6,828 nucleotides of DNA from Oligoflexaceae bacterium. GTDB lineage: Bacteria; Bdellovibrionota_B; Oligoflexia; Oligoflexales; Oligoflexaceae. Positions within the stretch are counted from its first letter, which is position 1; the number at the start of each line of letters is the position of its first letter. This document shows, piece after piece, positions 5,010 to 6,828 of this stretch. A model generated the notes under the pieces. That model did not search any database and was not told the origin of the DNA. It worked only from the letters and a program-made list of their open reading frames with translations. The position numbers were made by a program, and so were the translations under genes. The stretch is taken from the NCBI GenBank assembly GCA_947474445.1, contig CANJJY010000250.1, positions 1 through 6,828 on the forward strand, given 5' to 3'.

Positions 5010-5045
5010 GAGGCTGGTTCCCCCTGCGCTTCGGAAAGGTGACAT

Positions 5046-5939
5046 ATGGCTTTAAGAACTGTTTATCTCCTGAGCCTGCTCCTGGCTGTGCTCAAACTCG
5101 CTGGTTATTTTGCCTCGGGCTCTCTGATCGTGCTGGCGAGCTTTTTTGATTCCGTCACCGATGCTTTGATTTCCTATCTCAACTACCTCTTCTACCGGCG
5201 GGCTCGACAAAAGCCGGATACCGAGCATCCCTTCGGACATGGCGGCTTCGAGGTGATCAGCAGTCTCCTCCAGGGCGTCCTGATCGGTTTGTTAGCGCTG
5301 ATGGTAGGCAACAGTGCCATTCGCAAGATCCTCTGGGGCAAGAACGAAGATCTCAGCCCCGAAGCCTTTCCCTGGGTCATCGGCATCATGATCTTTTCTG
5401 CGCTTGCCGGTTATATGCTCCAGGCGATTCTCGGACGCTTTGAGCGTCGCCTCAGCGATAGGCAGGAATTCTCTCTCACCGTCAAGGCCGATCGCTCGCA
5501 CTACATGTCAGATTTTTGGACCAATGGCCTTGGGGCGATCGGGCTGATCTCCGTCGTCGTCTTCAAAGAACAGAGGCTCGACAGTCTGCTCGCACTCGCC
5601 GCGGCAGGTCTTCTGCTCCGCGCCGCGTATCCTCTGCTCAAACATTCTTTGCAGCACATCATGCAGAGCGGTGCCGAACCGGAAGTGCAGCGCACCATCG
5701 TCGAGATCGCTTTGAACTGCGATCCCGAGGTGCAGGGCATTCATCGCCTGCGCACGAGGCACCTCGGACCTTCTCTCTTTATCGACTTTCATTTGAAACT
5801 TCCTGCAGCGATTTCTCTGCATCGCGCGCACGATATTGGTGACGCCGTGGAAGCTGCGGTCCTCGCCCGTTTTCCTCAAGCCGATGTACTCGTTCACCTC
5901 GATCCAGACGACATTCCCGACGAAGACGACCTGGTGTAG
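5046..5939 (+). CDS. Cation diffusion facilitator family metal efflux transporter (FieF/YiiP type)
   Basis: This 297-residue inner-membrane antiporter exports divalent metal (Zn2+, Fe2+ or similar) in exchange for protons, working as a homodimer. It has six predicted helices followed by a cytoplasmic ferredoxin-like domain from about residue 210. The transport site is complete: Asp35 and Asp39 in FFDSVTD of helix 2, and His152 and Asp156 in SHYMSD of helix 5. The DD/HD set is the zinc- and iron-type arrangement of E. coli YiiP. The loop site is present as Asp58, His61 and His65 in DTEHPFGHG. The C-terminal binuclear site is also retained: His233, His249, His262, His284 and Asp286. The N-terminus is about ten residues shorter than YiiP, but a TGA at 5040-5042 lies in frame just before the ATG, so no longer start exists. 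AAGG 6 nt upstream is the ribosome binding site. Metal preference cannot be fixed from sequence. The C-terminus is acidic (DPDDIPDEDD). No metal regulator is adjacent. Confidence 0.93.
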   Translation: MALRTVYLLSLLLAVLKLAGYFASGSLIVLASFFDSVTDALISYLNYLFYRRARQKPDTEHPFGHGGFEVISSLLQGVLIGLLALMVGNSAIRKILWGKNEDLSPEAFPWVIGIMIFSALAGYMLQAILGRFERRLSDRQEFSLTVKADRSHYMSDFWTNGLGAIGLISVVVFKEQRLDSLLALAAAGLLLRAAYPLLKHSLQHIMQSGAEPEVQRTIVEIALNCDPEVQGIHRLRTRHLGPSLFIDFHLKLPAAISLHRAHDIGDAVEAAVLARFPQADVLVHLDPDDIPDEDDLV

Positions 5940-6216
5940 AAGGACCTCACACCCTGTTGATTTTGCACACATCCGTTTTTATTCCATATTCTCCCAGAAT
6001 ATCGGTGACTTACGCCTGCCTATTCCGTCGACACTGTCAAATCGATAAGCACCCCCTTTACCGCCGGTAATTCTCTATTACCTTTATATTTCAGTCGCTT
6101 ACATCCCCATTATGCAAGCCAAACAGACGGCCCGCTCTTTGCAATCTACCTTCGGCAGATATAACAAAAAAAATTTCAGCCACTTAGAGACGGCAATTAA
6201 TACGGGAGTGATGGGG
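5940..6216. other. Intergenic region before the sugar transferase
   Basis: No gene is supported between the efflux gene and the sugar transferase, although the transferase frame is open back to 6049 with an ATG at 6112. At 5933-5953 GGTGT can pair with ACACC across the efflux stop codon, followed by a weak T-rich stretch; this is at best a poor terminator. At 6058-6070 a near-perfect palindrome TTACCG-C-CGGTAA could be an operator. A possible promoter lies at 6139-6165. Confidence 0.4.
6139..6165 (+). promoter_or_regulatory. Possible promoter of the sugar transferase gene
   Basis: TATAAC (6160-6165) is a 5 of 6 match to the -10 box. TTGCAA (6139-6144) is a 4 of 6 match to the -35 box, but the spacer is only 15 nt. 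If used, transcription would start near 6172. That would exclude the upstream ATG at 6112 and agree with a start at 6217. Confidence 0.35.
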
Positions 6217-6828
6217 ATGCAAGCTCAAGCCAAGGTACAAACTGGGATTGTTCAGCAAGTTGACCAACAAATTCCTTTCTATGTGTCCAGCACCGCCGAC
6301 GAGCGCCGCCGGGGCTCACGCGAACAAAAAGAAACCGAAATGGTAGGCCGCTTTACTCCAGGTCTCATACCAACGGTAAGACGCCTCGACAAGTACGAGC
6401 GCATGACCCGCCTCGTCGATATCCTAGGCGCTGTGGTCGGCCTAGTCCTCTTCGCTCCGGCCCTGATCGTGGCGATGGCGGCTATCAAGCTGACGAGCCG
6501 CGGTCCTGTCTTCTACTCGCAGATCCGCGTGGGCGAAGGCGGCCGACTCTTTCGTATGATCAAATTGCGAACCATGGTCACTCAAGCCGACAAGCTCCAG
6601 GGCGACCTTCAGGCCCTCAACGAAATGAACGGACCGGTCTTCAAAATCAAGGCCGATCCCCGTATCACTCCGGTCGGTCGTATCTTGCGTAAGTTCAGCC
6701 TAGATGAAGTCCCTCAATTTCTGAACGTATTACGCGGCGACATGAGTTTGGTTGGACCCCGTCCTCCTTTGCCAAAAGAAGTCAAGAAATATCAGCGCTG
6801 GCAGTTGCAGCGTTTGATGGTAAAGCCC
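6217..6828 (+). CDS. Bacterial sugar transferase (monotopic phosphoglycosyl transferase), 3' end missing
   Basis: The enzyme transfers a sugar-1-phosphate from a nucleotide sugar to undecaprenyl phosphate, the first membrane step in exopolysaccharide, capsule or O-antigen synthesis. The 204 visible residues cover most of the catalytic core; the frame runs off the window edge. An N-terminal extension of about 60 polar residues precedes the re-entrant membrane helix (about 64-91) with the kinking Ala80-Pro81. Family motifs follow: SRGPVFYSQIRVG (94-106), KLRTM (116-120), NGPVFKIKADPRIT (138-151), LRKFSLDEVPQ (157-167) with the catalytic Asp163-Glu164, and NVLRGDMSLVGPRPP (170-184). The four-helix N-terminal domain of WcaJ/WbaP-type enzymes is absent, so this is the short PglC-like form with an added soluble arm. 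GGGAG (6204-6208) is 8 nt before ATG 6217 but only 2 nt before ATG 6211. An ATG at 6112 is in frame with no ribosome binding site and would add 35 residues. Confidence 0.92.
   Translation, partial: MQAQAKVQTGIVQQVDQQIPFYVSSTADERRRGSREQKETEMVGRFTPGLIPTVRRLDKYERMTRLVDILGAVVGLVLFAPALIVAMAAIKLTSRGPVFYSQIRVGEGGRLFRMIKLRTMVTQADKLQGDLQALNEMNGPVFKIKADPRITPVGRILRKFSLDEVPQFLNVLRGDMSLVGPRPPLPKEVKKYQRWQLQRLMVKP

Noticed and set aside
4986..5045. Metal-sensing riboswitch ahead of the efflux gene
   Set aside because: There is one simple hairpin only. I see none of the conserved elements of known manganese or nickel/cobalt riboswitches, and the leader is short.
5933..5960. Possible intrinsic terminator after the cation efflux gene
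   Set aside because: The GGTGT/ACACC stem is only 5 bp with an 11-nt loop and is followed by an interrupted T-rich stretch; too weak to call.

Overview
The window reads as chromosomal DNA from a Gram-negative bacterium with moderate-to-high GC. Evidence for this is four predicted lipoproteins, a periplasmic c-type cytochrome, a cell-wall lytic enzyme with a lipoprotein signal, and a sugar transferase of the kind that starts envelope polysaccharides. The many small secreted Cys-rich lipoproteins would suit a Bdellovibrio/Oligoflexia- or Myxococcus-like lineage, but that placement is a guess. No tRNA, rRNA, CRISPR array, transposase or integrase was seen.

Layout. 1-242: no convincing gene. 243-1738 (+): a two-gene, translationally coupled unit. 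It encodes a lipoprotein whose catalytic domain resembles the phage lambda endolysin (GH104 lytic transglycosylase), then a membrane-anchored HEAT-repeat protein. 1861-2238 (+): a small single-haem cytochrome c with its own good sigma70-type promoter. 2247-2279: a strong imperfect hairpin where this gene converges on the next unit. 3365-2271 (-): two paralogous lipoproteins in tandem. 3366-3752: a divergent intergenic region with a good minus-strand promoter and a 10-bp-period direct repeat. 3753-4916 (+): a secreted trypsin-fold serine protease. 5046-5939 (+): a cation diffusion facilitator (FieF/YiiP type) with every expected metal ligand. 6217-end (+): the first 204 codons of a monotopic phosphoglycosyl transferase (bacterial sugar transferase), cut by the window edge.

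The most interesting content is at 2271-4916. The two minus-strand lipoproteins and the C-terminus of the divergent protease carry the same domain of about 75-95 residues with six conserved cysteines (P-x-C, M-[KR]-L-x-x-G-x-G-F-x-C-[KR], Y-P-x-C-x3-C-P, W-G-[FW]-C, F-x-C-[KR]). I do not recognise it as a named family. One protease-linked copy and two stand-alone copies on lipoproteins, arranged divergently, suggest a surface or periplasmic module. In such a module the stand-alone copies might share a ligand with, or regulate, the protease. That functional link is inference; the shared domain is directly visible.

The other genes look like ordinary envelope and housekeeping functions: wall turnover, electron transfer, metal efflux and polysaccharide initiation.
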